A stretch of 64,000 nt of DNA from assembly GCA_910587235.1 (NCBI GenBank), contig CAJUKD010000001.1, positions 124,001-188,000 on the forward strand, written 5' to 3'. Positions 35,242 to 44,129 of this stretch are shown here, one piece after another; position 1 is the stretch's first letter; each line of letters begins with the position of its first letter. Position numbers and translations under genes: made by a program. The stretch comes from an uncultured Muribaculaceae bacterium. Lineage in GTDB: Bacteria; Bacteroidota; Bacteroidia; Bacteroidales; Muribaculaceae. The notes beneath the pieces were generated by a model. It had not been told where the DNA came from. It searched no databases and saw nothing but the letters and a program-made list of their open reading frames with translations.

Positions 35242-36456
35242 TTATTTCAGACGTATTCCGACGCCGAGCATCAGGTTCTGCGGCTCTTTGAAATCGCCGA
35301 GCCGATATCCTGCATTAAGGTACAGATTGCGCGTGACGAATGTTTTCAGCGTCAGCGACTGATAGAAGTGCCGGTTTTCTACCGGACAGATGAAATCGTA
35401 TCCCATACCTGCATTTATGGCAAATATAGGCATGGTGAATTCGGCATGGGCGGACACACCTATGCTTATCTGACGGCCGAGCGGCGGCCGGCGGAATTTG
35501 ATATTGTCGCCGCCGCTGCCTTCCACCCAATATGGGGGCAGTCCTGCACTTTCGTCGTATTGAAGATCGAGTGCCGCTCCTGCTGCTACCCAACGGTTGA
35601 ATTTATACATGGGGGCAAGTTGCAGTCCGGCAACGCCGAAAACACCCGGACATAATTCAGGCTGAAGATTTCCGACATTGACTCCGCGTTTGCGCCAGGC
35701 GCCGTAAGCAGTGATATCGTAGAACCAGTAGCGACGGTCGGCCTCGGCTGCAAGCGCCCCGGAGGCTTTTTCCGTATCGTCCTGAGGATTGAGTTTATAG
35801 GCCAGACCTACGGACGCGCCTATGGAGTTTACTCCTGCGTTGGGCAGGGAGGTGTTGCCATTTGAGAAATGCGTCGCTTCCGCGCCGAGAGTCATATCCC
35901 ATCGGGGCGAGATTCTGTACCTCAGTCTGAAGCCTATAGCCATGTGCGCCGTTGCCGCAGTGCTGACGGCGGCGTTGTCGCCGGCCGACGGTATGATGTC
36001 TTTGTCGGCATGGTGCCAGCCGAAAGCTGCGCCGAACTTCCACTCGTAGTCAATGGAAAAGCGGTGCCCGAAGCTGACTACGGGTGCGCCCTGATAGACA
36101 TATACCGACACCGGTGTGCCAAGGGCGGCATGATTGAAGAAGCTTCGCACGCTGATGCCGAGGCCCTGGTAAAGGCCGGGATATAACATCCCTTGCCGCG
36201 AATGCGGGTTGAAGCTGAAATCGCCTTGCAGCGAAGCCGCGAAACAGCTGCGGATGGCTCCGTGCGGACTATCTTCGCCTTTCAGGAATGAATTCGTTCC
36301 GGGCACCCATGCCGGCGAAATATCTGTTCCGATACGCCACAGCAGGGGAGTGCGTATGCCGCCGTCGTTGGCGAGGGAATCAGTGTCTGTCGCCGACATT
36401 GAAACTGAAGAGGCGAGAAGTGCGGCCGCGCAGAGTGCTTTAATTTTCATTTTCAA
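35242..36456 (-). CDS. outer-membrane acyloxyacyl hydrolase, PagL-like
   Basis: Probable outer-membrane beta-barrel that removes acyl chains from lipid A or related lipids. The 404 residues comprise a signal peptide (MKMKIKALCAAALLASSVSMSA) and a beta-rich remainder. The PagL catalytic region is recognisable: ATHFSNGNTSLPNAGVNSIG near residues 196-215, with the His-x-Ser pair and the following Asn-rich loop. It ends in an aromatic-free strand ...GVGIRLK. It is about twice the length of Pseudomonas PagL, as in other Bacteroidota members, so extra strands or loops exist and the substrate may differ. Its start overlaps the upstream lipoprotein gene by 17 bp. Confidence 0.75.
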   Translation of the reverse strand: MKMKIKALCAAALLASSVSMSATDTDSLANDGGIRTPLLWRIGTDISPAWVPGTNSFLKGEDSPHGAIRSCFAASLQGDFSFNPHSRQGMLYPGLYQGLGISVRSFFNHAALGTPVSVYVYQGAPVVSFGHRFSIDYEWKFGAAFGWHHADKDIIPSAGDNAAVSTAATAHMAIGFRLRYRISPRWDMTLGAEATHFSNGNTSLPNAGVNSIGASVGLAYKLNPQDDTEKASGALAAEADRRYWFYDITAYGAWRKRGVNVGNLQPELCPGVFGVAGLQLAPMYKFNRWVAAGAALDLQYDESAGLPPYWVEGSGGDNIKFRRPPLGRQISIGVSAHAEFTMPIFAINAGMGYDFICPVENRHFYQSLTLKTFVTRNLYLNAGYRLGDFKEPQNLMLGVGIRLK

Positions 36457-37369
36457 TATGTATCTTATAGTCGACAGGCTCGCTCGCGATGTATGTTCCC
36501 GAGGTATGGAATTCGCGTTGCGATACGGGATTTATGAATGTGGCGTAAAACGGCACTTTTATATTCGAATAGGTGATGCTGCATGTTACCCGCGTAGCAG
36601 AGTGCGCCGGAATTTCTAGCGGGACGGTCATAAGCCTGTCTATGCTTTCCGGAAAATAATACCGTGTTTCAGCTGTCATTGCCGCTATTGCGGATTCCGA
36701 CAAGACCCACTTGTCGCCGGCATACACAGGCATGATCGTTTCTACGTTTATATATTTGGCCCAGGAATATTCAGGAGCAAGGACAGAGCTGGCCTGTTGG
36801 GTCATATACGGTCTGACTCCTACTTTCAGAACCTGTTCCGAGTTATTTATGTAGACGGTACCCGCATCGTCTTTTATTTTTTCCGACACCTCTGACTGAG
36901 CCATGTCATAGTCTATGCGAAGCAATTCCATAGGCCGTCCCGTCTGTATTTTGACATTTATATATTCCAGGCAATAGCCGTAGTCGAGTATTATCGGGAC
37001 GTCCCACTCATTTCCGGCCGTGAGTTCCGTGCAGTGAAGGGTCATTGAATTGCCCTCGAGCAGGATGTCGAAGATAATGTATATGTTAGTGTAGTTTATA
37101 CGCGCTATTTCGCTTACCGGTGTTTCAGGCGGAATAATATTTCCGTTTTTGTCGTAATAAGTTATCGAGTTGTTGCTGTTGCCATAGATATCGAGGGCGA
37201 TTTTTTGCAGCCCTTTCTCTTGTATCGTCAGTGTATGTATGCCTCCGTCGCCTTCGAGCACGATCTCTTTTTCCGAGGGTCTGGTGTCCTCCACGAAAAT
37301 GTCGTTGTTGCAGGCGCTGAGAATCGAGGCGAGTGCCGTAAGCGCGGACAGGATGATTTTATGTCGCAA
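36440..37369 (-). CDS. lipoprotein of unknown function, coupled to the PagL-like gene
   Basis: Function not recognised. The 309 residues start with a lipoprotein signal (MRHKIILSALTALASILSAC, Cys20), and the rest is predicted beta-rich with no repeats. Asn, Asp and Glu follow the lipidated Cys (CNNDIFVEDTRPSEKE), an acidic stretch like Bacteroidota surface-export signals, so surface exposure is possible. The 3' end overlaps the PagL-like gene by 17 bp, suggesting a functional pair at the outer membrane. A 64-bp gap follows the histidine kinase stop. Codon use is more AT-rich than in neighbouring housekeeping genes. Confidence 0.7.
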   Translation of the reverse strand: MRHKIILSALTALASILSACNNDIFVEDTRPSEKEIVLEGDGGIHTLTIQEKGLQKIALDIYGNSNNSITYYDKNGNIIPPETPVSEIARINYTNIYIIFDILLEGNSMTLHCTELTAGNEWDVPIILDYGYCLEYINVKIQTGRPMELLRIDYDMAQSEVSEKIKDDAGTVYINNSEQVLKVGVRPYMTQQASSVLAPEYSWAKYINVETIMPVYAGDKWVLSESAIAAMTAETRYYFPESIDRLMTVPLEIPAHSATRVTCSITYSNIKVPFYATFINPVSQREFHTSGTYIASEPVDYKIHIENEN

Positions 37370-37433
37370 GATGATGATTTTTATAAATGAAGTGGAGGGG
37401 TTTTATATATCAGACGCGTGATTCGGCGATTTA

Positions 37434-38672
37434 TTACATTTGATTGTGGGAGAACTGGAATTTTATGCAGAAAGTGGTTTTGCCGTTCCGGCTTGCCAGG
37501 CTGTATTCGGCGCGGTGTTTGCGCAATATGTCGGCTATCAGCATCAGCCCGAGTCCGCGGCCGCTGTTTTTGGTTGAAAAGAAGGGGGTAAAGACTTTTG
37601 CGGCTGAGTCGGACGACAGACCCGGTCCGTCGTCTTCTATTTCGATGCTTCTGTCCGCGGTGCGCAATGTGATGCGTCCTTTTGTGCCGTAGCGGGAAGA
37701 GATACTTTCTATGCTGTTTTTTACGGCGTTGACCATCACGCGTTCGAGCAATACCGGATCTGCCTGGATGCAGACGCCGGATTCGCTGATTTCAGTTCTA
37801 AATTCTATGTGCGGCGGACACATGCTCGACAGAAAAGGCTTTTCGGAAGATGCGAAATCCGCGAGGCATAAATTTTCGAATACAGGCTCGGGTGTTTTGA
37901 CGATATCCGAATAAGCTTTTACAAATTTTCCGAGAGCCACACAACTTGCGCGCGACCCTTCGATGGCGGAGTGGAGAAGGTCGTCGTCGGCATGGATGTC
38001 GCTCAGACTTTCGAGCACCGAGGCTATACCGCCGAGAGTGTTGTTGACCTCGTGGCCCATTACACGCACTATTTTATGGAACATTCCGGTTTCGGCCTGT
38101 ATGATTTCATCCGTAAGCCGTTCTACGAGATAGAATGGCCGTTTGAATCCGCGGTCCATGAAGTGATGGCGCGAGCAGCGGAGCACCTGTGAACCTGTAG
38201 GGCGTATCACTTTCTGTTCGCCGCTTTGAAGCGTTGCGAGTGTTGAAGCGGGGATAAGGTTGCAGAAAGATTGGAAAGCGGGATTGGAAGAACGGATATT
38301 GCCTTCGAAGTCGCAGATCGCGATACCCATAGGTGAAGCCTCTATCAGCCTGGAGAGAAATTCGTTCTGTTCGCGGTTGTGCAGCCTTTCTTCTTTTGTG
38401 GTGTCCATAAGGCGGTTGAATACGTCGACGATCTCGTCGGCCTCCCTGTTGCCGACTTTTCTCAGCCGGCTTGCGAAGTCCTGGCTTTTAAGCAGATCCA
38501 TGCCGGTGCGTATGGCTTTTACGGGAAGCACGGCTGTGCGGTAGACAATACAGAGCGTTGCCAATGCTCCAAGTGCCAGCGAAATGCTCAGTTCCATGCG
38601 GCCTGATACTGCGGCAAATGCGGCTCCGGTAATAAAAGCTCCGCATAAGGCTATGTAGAAACCTGTTCTCAT
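37434..38672 (-). CDS. membrane sensor histidine kinase, NtrB/NtrY-like
   Basis: Sensor partner of the response regulator whose stop overlaps this start by 4 bp (ATGA). The 412 residues begin MRTGFYIALCGAFITG, with two close membrane helices (about 5-22 and 28-48). A HAMP-like segment, a PAS-like domain (LSRLIEASPMGIAICDFEGN), the phospho-acceptor His near 207 (VMGHEVNNTLGG) and a HATPase domain follow. The ATPase has N box VMVNAVKNSIES, G1 EDDGPGLS and G2 GRGLGLMLI. With almost no periplasmic loop, the signal is probably membrane-borne or cytoplasmic. The longer frame to 38954 lies inside the regulator gene. Confidence 0.92.
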   Translation of the reverse strand: MRTGFYIALCGAFITGAAFAAVSGRMELSISLALGALATLCIVYRTAVLPVKAIRTGMDLLKSQDFASRLRKVGNREADEIVDVFNRLMDTTKEERLHNREQNEFLSRLIEASPMGIAICDFEGNIRSSNPAFQSFCNLIPASTLATLQSGEQKVIRPTGSQVLRCSRHHFMDRGFKRPFYLVERLTDEIIQAETGMFHKIVRVMGHEVNNTLGGIASVLESLSDIHADDDLLHSAIEGSRASCVALGKFVKAYSDIVKTPEPVFENLCLADFASSEKPFLSSMCPPHIEFRTEISESGVCIQADPVLLERVMVNAVKNSIESISSRYGTKGRITLRTADRSIEIEDDGPGLSSDSAAKVFTPFFSTKNSGRGLGLMLIADILRKHRAEYSLASRNGKTTFCIKFQFSHNQM

Positions 38673-39202
38673 TTTATTCCGAACTTTTCCATTCTCCTGT
38701 ATAGCGACTGGCGCGTTATTCCCAACAGGGCGGCAGCAGAGGCTATATTTCCGTCGGCCTGGCGCAAAGCCTTTATGATTGTGGATCGCTCTGTATTGTC
38801 GAGAGTGTCGACGGCCTTTGCCGCGCGCTTTGCCTCGGCATTTTTGAGGGCTGTTCGTATTTTTGCCATGAAATCGCGGTTGCTCCACGGCTTCTGGACA
38901 AAATCCACGGCGCCGTAGCCCATCCCCTCGACGGCCAGTGGAACAGTAGCCCATGCCGAGAGCATGATCACCGGAACATCGGGAGCGAGGATGCGTATTC
39001 CGCGGAGCATGTCTATTCCCTGACGTCCGGTGGTGGTGCGGGTGAGGTTCATGTCGAGTATCACCAGTTCCAGCCCGGGGTGACGCACTGCCGCCATGGC
39101 TTCTTCCTCGTTTGAGGCTGTGGCCGATTCAAAACCTCCCTGACGCAGCATCAGCTCTATCGAGAGGCGTATCGAAGGATCATCATCTACTATCAGAATC
39201 AT
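38669..39202 (-). CDS. response regulator, receiver plus Fis-type HTH, no AAA+ domain
   Basis: DNA-binding partner of the kinase that follows. From MILIVDDDPS it has 177 residues: the receiver with acidic pocket D6/D7, phospho-acceptor D50 (LVILDMNL) and K104 (FVQKPW), then a linker and a Fis-type HTH at about 138-175 (NIASAAALLGITRQSLYRRM). The receiver and HTH resemble NtrC-family regulators, but the central sigma-54 AAA+ domain is absent, as in RegA/ActR-type regulators, so it should act through the main sigma factor. It lies downstream of and in line with the ABC exporter operon, its most likely target. The longer frame to 39367 crosses two promoter-like sites. Confidence 0.92.
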   Translation of the reverse strand: MILIVDDDPSIRLSIELMLRQGGFESATASNEEEAMAAVRHPGLELVILDMNLTRTTTGRQGIDMLRGIRILAPDVPVIMLSAWATVPLAVEGMGYGAVDFVQKPWSNRDFMAKIRTALKNAEAKRAAKAVDTLDNTERSTIIKALRQADGNIASAAALLGITRQSLYRRMEKFGIK

Positions 39203-39206
39203 GTTG

Positions 39207-39239
39207 CAAATATAATTATAAGTCGAGAGCAAAAGCAAA
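39207..39239 (-). promoter_or_regulatory. promoter abutting the response regulator start codon
   Basis: On the minus strand TTTG (39239-39236), 21 bp, then TATATTTG (39214-39207), four bases (CAAC) before the ATG. As written this gives a leaderless transcript. A second -7 match, TATCTTTG at 39287-39280, could give a normal leader of about 70 nt. The two sites are alternatives, or both are used. Confidence 0.5.
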
Positions 39240-39251
39240 TTTATTTGCTCT
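39226..39251 (-). other. inverted repeat between exporter operon and regulator
   Basis: AGAGCAA (39226-39232) pairs with TTGCTCT (39245-39251). A competing inner stem GCAAA/TTTGC lies at 39235-39248. It overlaps the -33 box of the proximal regulator promoter and would lie in the leader of the distal one. It could be the end of the exporter transcript or an operator, but no clean T-run follows. The rest of the 240-bp gap (39203-39442) holds no ORF I can support. Confidence 0.4.
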
Positions 39252-39442
39252 TGCCGAGCGGAAGTATCTCGGACGAAGTCAAAGATAGTGTTTGGTTTAG
39301 AACTTAGAAGTGAGAGTTTAGTGGGGGAGTTAAAGGCCACACCGTCATCGCGACGATGTGACCGCATTAGAATAAACTGAAATAATTCACTGATGTATGT
39401 TTTGTAATTTAGAATAGAGGATACATATCGTGGAGATTGATT

Positions 39443-40933
39443 TTATTGTATTTTCACTATACGGTCAATGTCGGCGTTTATGTCACAGTTTTTGGCGTAG
39501 TCGTAGAGCGTGAGCGAACGCAGCTGGTACCAGTAGCCCCAGAATTTATACAGCTGGTTGAGATAGTCGCGGCGCGACGAATCCTTGCTTTGGCGGGAAT
39601 CGTTCAGTTCGAGTGGCGAGAGCATCCCCACAAGGTAGGTGTCGACATTGGTCCGGTAGCGTCGTGCGGCAATATCGGACGCGCGGGTGGCTATGTCGAG
39701 CTGTTGCTGCTGATTGGTGAAACGCTCTACGAGAATAAATAGATTCTGCCGGAAGTTCATGTTCTCGCGGCGTATGCGGCTTTCGGCCACGCGTCGTTTG
39801 CTTTCGGCCACTTTCACGCGTCCGCGGCGCTTTCCCCAGTCAACCAGAGGCAGCGACAGACCTATCGATGCCAGTTCGTTAGGTTTAAGGCGGGTATATG
39901 CGTCGGAGATGTCGGAATCCGTGCCCGTATAGCCGAACTGGACGAAGAGCTTGACTTCGCGCATGTCGCCCTTTGCGCGGGCCACCTCATAGTCGGCCTC
40001 GAGCTGTTCGCGGAGCATGGATTTCACGAATTTATTGTTGGCAAGGGCACGGTCCAGCGCGTCGGTATATGCGATATCCGCATCAGGCACATCGCGCGGC
40101 ACCTCGGGAATAATTTCCACCGTGTCTTCAATGCCCAGGAATGAGCTGAGGCTGAACATCGCGGCTTTCAGTTCGCTCTGATATTCCGTCAGATCCGAGC
40201 GGGCGTCGAGCATGTTCAGCTCCATCTGAAGGAGGTCGTTGCGCGATATCTTTCCCATCTCGCGTTTCTCGACTGCGACAGCGTAGAGCTTTTCGGCGTT
40301 AGCGAGGTTCTGTCGGGCGATTTCTACGTTCTCGCGCCCCATCAGCAGATTGAAGTAATAATCCACAGTCAGGCGGGCCACATCTTCCGTGGCGCTGAGA
40401 AAGGCCGCTTTCGCCTCGCTGTAGCGCACAGGCTCTATTTTGCGGTTCCATTTCATCGTGTTTGTGCCGAAAAGAGGCTGGGAGATTGTCAGTGCCGCGG
40501 GAATGCTCATAAAGCGGTTCGTCCTGTCGCCGTCGAGCTGATGCAGGAAATCGAGCGACGAAGTGAGCGACACCGTAGCTCCCGTAAGCGCTACGTTCTG
40601 TGTCACCGAGAGTTGGCCGCGCGCCTGCAGCGTATTCGTTCGAACAAAACTGAAATTTCCCTCTTCGTCCATGTATGAACTGTACTGATTGTCGTAGGAA
40701 GGCACTGTTGCGTCGAGTTTCAGTTCGGGAAGCTGGTCGGCGCGGAAGGTGCGCCATTCCCAGTAGGCCGAGCGCAGCTCGTCGAGGGCCTCGGCGGCAT
40801 CCACACTCCGCACGCGTGCCATGGCTATGGCATCGTCGAGCGACAGCCTCAGTTCGCTCTTCTCGTCCTCCCCTGCGGCAAGAACGAGGAGGGCGGAAAG
40901 GAAGGACAGGAGAATAAGCATTGTGCGTTTCAT
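39443..40933 (-). CDS. TolC-family outer membrane channel of the ABC exporter
   Basis: Outer-membrane duct for the MacAB-type system encoded upstream. The 496 residues have a signal peptide (MKRTMLILLSFLSALLVLAAG) and two OEP coiled-coil repeats (LSLDDAIAMARVRSVDAAEALDEL near the start; AVEKREMGKISRNDLLQMELN; later SRIRRENMNFRQNLFILVERF). The start overlaps the preceding permease by 4 bp, so it is the last gene of the five-gene operon. A second TolC gene in this window (21721) belongs to the RND pump; the two are only distantly similar. Confidence 0.92.
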   Translation of the reverse strand: MKRTMLILLSFLSALLVLAAGEDEKSELRLSLDDAIAMARVRSVDAAEALDELRSAYWEWRTFRADQLPELKLDATVPSYDNQYSSYMDEEGNFSFVRTNTLQARGQLSVTQNVALTGATVSLTSSLDFLHQLDGDRTNRFMSIPAALTISQPLFGTNTMKWNRKIEPVRYSEAKAAFLSATEDVARLTVDYYFNLLMGRENVEIARQNLANAEKLYAVAVEKREMGKISRNDLLQMELNMLDARSDLTEYQSELKAAMFSLSSFLGIEDTVEIIPEVPRDVPDADIAYTDALDRALANNKFVKSMLREQLEADYEVARAKGDMREVKLFVQFGYTGTDSDISDAYTRLKPNELASIGLSLPLVDWGKRRGRVKVAESKRRVAESRIRRENMNFRQNLFILVERFTNQQQQLDIATRASDIAARRYRTNVDTYLVGMLSPLELNDSRQSKDSSRRDYLNQLYKFWGYWYQLRSLTLYDYAKNCDINADIDRIVKIQ

Positions 40934-42168
40934 TCTTCTTTAAGAGCTTCTGCCGGATTGATTTTCATAGCTTTGGAGGCCGGCATCCATATCCCGCCTA
41001 TGATCATCAGCGCAAGAGCGGAAATCGAGCAGGCAAAACCGGCCCAGGGAATCCATGATGGAATGGGGGCGTGGAATGTTTCCGAGAGATTTACCTTGCA
41101 GAGGAACATGACTATGAAGAATAGAATGACAATGACGCCGGAAATCAGCAATATAATGCCTTCCGACAGCATACGGCGGAAGAGTTGGCTGCGCGTGGCG
41201 CCGTTGGCGCGCCTGAGGGCAAGTTCGGGGACACGCTGCTGGGTGCGGAACCAGAAAGATCCGAGGAAGCCGAGAAATACTGCCGCCATCAGGAACGAGG
41301 CACCCATTGTAAGTGTTCCGATAAGGCGCGTGATGCTTTCGTGGGCACGTTCGCGTCTGTTGTCCATGCTTTCGAGATTGGATATATATACGTTGCCGAA
41401 CTGCAGGTCCGAAGGCTTGATGCTTTCGGAGAACGCACGTCCTTTCCCCGGACGGACACGGATGGCGATATTGTCCCACCAGCCCGGAGTATTATCCATG
41501 CCGGTAAGTACCATTCCTCTCAGGGGTTCGTAGTCGGTGCGGCGGAGCGGGCCTACTATAGCGCCGACATGGGCTACGCGGGTGGAATCGTACGACCACC
41601 ACGCATCGCGGCCCCGCCACAGTTCAAGGTCAAGGCTGCCGTCGGAATAGTCGGGTTGGGCGGGAAGCAGCTTGTTGTCGGCGATCATTCCGGCAATCTC
41701 TTCAGTCGTTTCGCCGTGGATTCCGCGTACGCGAAGCACGCGCACCATTTCCGGACTTATACGGCGGACATTGGCACTATGATATGTCTGGACCGAATCC
41801 CCGACATTAACCGAGAAATCATTACCCGAGTAATTGAAAGTGTAGGGCAGTGCGTTCAGACCTATGCCCGCACATTCGACATATTGATTGTTGCGGAGTT
41901 TGGTCAGCAGCATTTCCACGTCGGTATTCTCGTTGTGGAGTGAATCCGGGTATTCGGTGTAGGAACTTGCCGTTTTGGGGATTATCCTCAGATCGCCGGC
42001 GTAGACATCGTTGAAGTCATAGCAATCCGAAGGCTTGTGCAGATATGAGAGGAACGCGAATATCGAGAATACCACCCAGAGTATAAGTCCTGTGACGACA
42101 AGCTCTATGCACATCCATATATTGCTGCGCCACTCGTTGCGCATTTGCTGTAAAAGTTTGCGTTTCAT
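40930..42168 (-). CDS. MacB-type ABC permease (second of two)
   Basis: Membrane subunit of a MacAB-like mechanotransmission exporter. The 412 residues show the type VII layout: N-terminal helix (IELVVTGLILWVVFSIFAFL), a large periplasmic MacB_PCD-like domain (about 50-260), then three helices in an FtsX domain. It carries the coupling motif ALRRANGATRSQLFRRMLSEGI and the terminal PASKAMKINPAEALKEE. There is no fused ATPase; that is the separate gene at 43446. It shares a base with the previous permease stop and overlaps tolC by 4 bp. Confidence 0.92.
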   Translation of the reverse strand: MKRKLLQQMRNEWRSNIWMCIELVVTGLILWVVFSIFAFLSYLHKPSDCYDFNDVYAGDLRIIPKTASSYTEYPDSLHNENTDVEMLLTKLRNNQYVECAGIGLNALPYTFNYSGNDFSVNVGDSVQTYHSANVRRISPEMVRVLRVRGIHGETTEEIAGMIADNKLLPAQPDYSDGSLDLELWRGRDAWWSYDSTRVAHVGAIVGPLRRTDYEPLRGMVLTGMDNTPGWWDNIAIRVRPGKGRAFSESIKPSDLQFGNVYISNLESMDNRRERAHESITRLIGTLTMGASFLMAAVFLGFLGSFWFRTQQRVPELALRRANGATRSQLFRRMLSEGIILLISGVIVILFFIVMFLCKVNLSETFHAPIPSWIPWAGFACSISALALMIIGGIWMPASKAMKINPAEALKEE

Positions 42169-43427
42169 TATTTTGCGTTTATGGCGTTAACGGGATTCAT
42201 TCTGGCGGCCTGCCATGCGGGAATGGCCGCGGAGATTATGTTGAGGATGAAGCATGCCGCGAATGCTGAAAATATGATTCTGAAGTTCAGGAGCATCGAA
42301 AGCGAGGGGCGTACGCTCTCGCCGCCGACGGTGAACACTCCGTCATAGAAAAGTGCGAATAGTACTCCTGCCCCCAGGCCTATCAGGCCGCCGGCGAGCG
42401 TCACTATGAAATTCTCGCCTATGATGTCGCGGACAATACGCCCGCGGGTGCATCCGAAAGCCCTTCGTACTCCGAGGTCGTTGATACGGCGGCGCAGACG
42501 GCTGTGCAGCATCGAGCTGAGATTGATGGCCGGAACGAGCAGCAGGATTACAAGAACTGCGACGTTTATTGCTCGGTCGGCGGAATTATCGGGTGTGTTG
42601 TTGCTGCCGGGTATCCCGTCGGCGTATACCTGCTGGGTGAATGGAGCGCCATGGTAGATTATGTCGCGTCCTTCGGCTTTCAGTTCCGAGGCAAATTCAG
42701 CATAACGGTTTTTCACCTGATTGCGGACGGATTCAAGGTCGGTTCCCTCCTCGACAAGTATCGCTGCGGCGATGTTGCCGAAATACCCTCCGCCCCATTC
42801 GCTGCTTGAGATAACATCGATCGGACGGAACACTTCTCCGTAGGCCCATTCGGCAAGTGGCGACGAGTCTTCGACTACGCCTATGACCTCAGTATCGTTG
42901 TGGTCGAGCATAAAATGGCGGCCTATGGCGTTTTCGGGACCGAAAAGCCGGCGGGCGGTGGAGCTGCTGACGACTGCCAGCTTTGAGCCAGCCTCGACTT
43001 CTTCCTTGCTGAAGAGGCGGCCTTCCAGAAGTTTGTGGTCGAATACTTCCCAGAAGCCTTGGTCGCACGAGCGCACGGAGGCTGTGAATGTTTCGTCTGT
43101 CGTGCCGTGTATGTCGAGGTGCTCGGCTCCGTCGCTTTGAAAGCTGATGGCCTCGACGCCTTTCAGATTGGCATACAGACGTTCGGCACACTTGTAGGAC
43201 ATGCTGCCCGAGCCGCCGGAGCCATTAGGTTTGTTTATGTGGACATACATGCCGTAAAGCATTCGGTCGCGGTTCGATTCGGGAGAGAAGGACATTACGC
43301 CTACGCTTTCAATCATCACTACGGTCATGATAAGGAATATCGATAATGCGGTTCCTATCACCGTCACCCAGGCGATAAGCGGCTGGGTGCGCATGTCGTA
43401 GAGTATCTGTTTTATTTGCTTTTTCAT
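42168..43427 (-). CDS. MacB-type ABC permease (first of two)
   Basis: Pairs with the next permease to form a heterodimeric transporter. The 419 residues comprise an N-terminal helix (PLIAWVTVIGTALSIFLIMTVVM), a periplasmic domain, and a C-terminal FtsX domain with LGVRRAFGCTRGRIVRDIIGEN and the closing AWQAARMNPVNAINAK. The two permeases are paralogous but diverged. It starts 18 bp after the ATPase gene. Confidence 0.92.
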   Translation of the reverse strand: MKKQIKQILYDMRTQPLIAWVTVIGTALSIFLIMTVVMIESVGVMSFSPESNRDRMLYGMYVHINKPNGSGGSGSMSYKCAERLYANLKGVEAISFQSDGAEHLDIHGTTDETFTASVRSCDQGFWEVFDHKLLEGRLFSKEEVEAGSKLAVVSSSTARRLFGPENAIGRHFMLDHNDTEVIGVVEDSSPLAEWAYGEVFRPIDVISSSEWGGGYFGNIAAAILVEEGTDLESVRNQVKNRYAEFASELKAEGRDIIYHGAPFTQQVYADGIPGSNNTPDNSADRAINVAVLVILLLVPAINLSSMLHSRLRRRINDLGVRRAFGCTRGRIVRDIIGENFIVTLAGGLIGLGAGVLFALFYDGVFTVGGESVRPSLSMLLNFRIIFSAFAACFILNIISAAIPAWQAARMNPVNAINAK

Positions 43428-43445
43428 ATATTCGTGCCTGGATTA

Positions 43446-44120
43446 TCATGAAACAATACGTCCGTCGAAGAAGCGGATGATGCGGTCGGTCTGGCGCGCC
43501 TGTTCTTCGTTGTGGGTCACCATCACGATGGTGATTCCGTCTTCGCGGTTGAGGGTGTGGAGGAGTTCCATAACTTCGGCGCCCATTCTGGAGTCGAGGT
43601 TGCCCGTCGGTTCGTCGGCAAGGATGATGGACGGACGTCCTACCAGAGCGCGTGCTATGGCCACGCGCTGGCACTGTCCGCCGCTGAGTTGTCCGGGCTT
43701 GTGCCGGCGCCGGTGGCTGATGTCAAGACGCTCGAGCACATCGGTGACGCGTTTTGTTCGTTCGGAAGCGCTGATGCCCGCTCTGTAGTCGAGAGGCATC
43801 TCTATATTCGACTCCACATCGAGCGATGGAATAAGATGGAAACTCTGGAATACAAAACCGATGTGCTCGTTGCGGAAGCGGGAGAGAGCATTGTCGCCCA
43901 AGGTGCTGCAGTCAGTGCCGAGCAGACGGATTTCGCCGCTTTCCGGCTTGTCGAGGAGTCCCATTATGTTGAGAAGGGTCGATTTTCCGCATCCCGAAGG
44001 ACCCATGATGCTTACAAACTCGCCCTTTTCTATGCTGATGTTTACGTTTTCCAGGGCTGTCGTTTCGATTTCTTTGGTGCGGTACACTTTGCTGATGCCG
44101 CGAAGTTCGATTATGTTCAT
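43446..44120 (-). CDS. ABC transporter ATPase (LolD/MacB type)
   Basis: Energises the two permeases. The 224 residues carry Walker A GPSGCGKST, a Q-loop (FVFQSFHLIPSLDVESNIEMPL), signature LSGGQCQRVAIARAL, Walker B IILADEPTG and a switch His in MVTHNEEQA. The FQSFHLIP segment and short length place it in the LolD/MacB/FtsE-like group. It sits 9 bp after the adaptor gene and 18 bp before the first permease. Confidence 0.96.
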   Translation of the reverse strand: MNIIELRGISKVYRTKEIETTALENVNISIEKGEFVSIMGPSGCGKSTLLNIMGLLDKPESGEIRLLGTDCSTLGDNALSRFRNEHIGFVFQSFHLIPSLDVESNIEMPLDYRAGISASERTKRVTDVLERLDISHRRRHKPGQLSGGQCQRVAIARALVGRPSIILADEPTGNLDSRMGAEVMELLHTLNREDGITIVMVTHNEEQARQTDRIIRFFDGRIVS

Positions 44121-44129
44121 ATTTATTTG

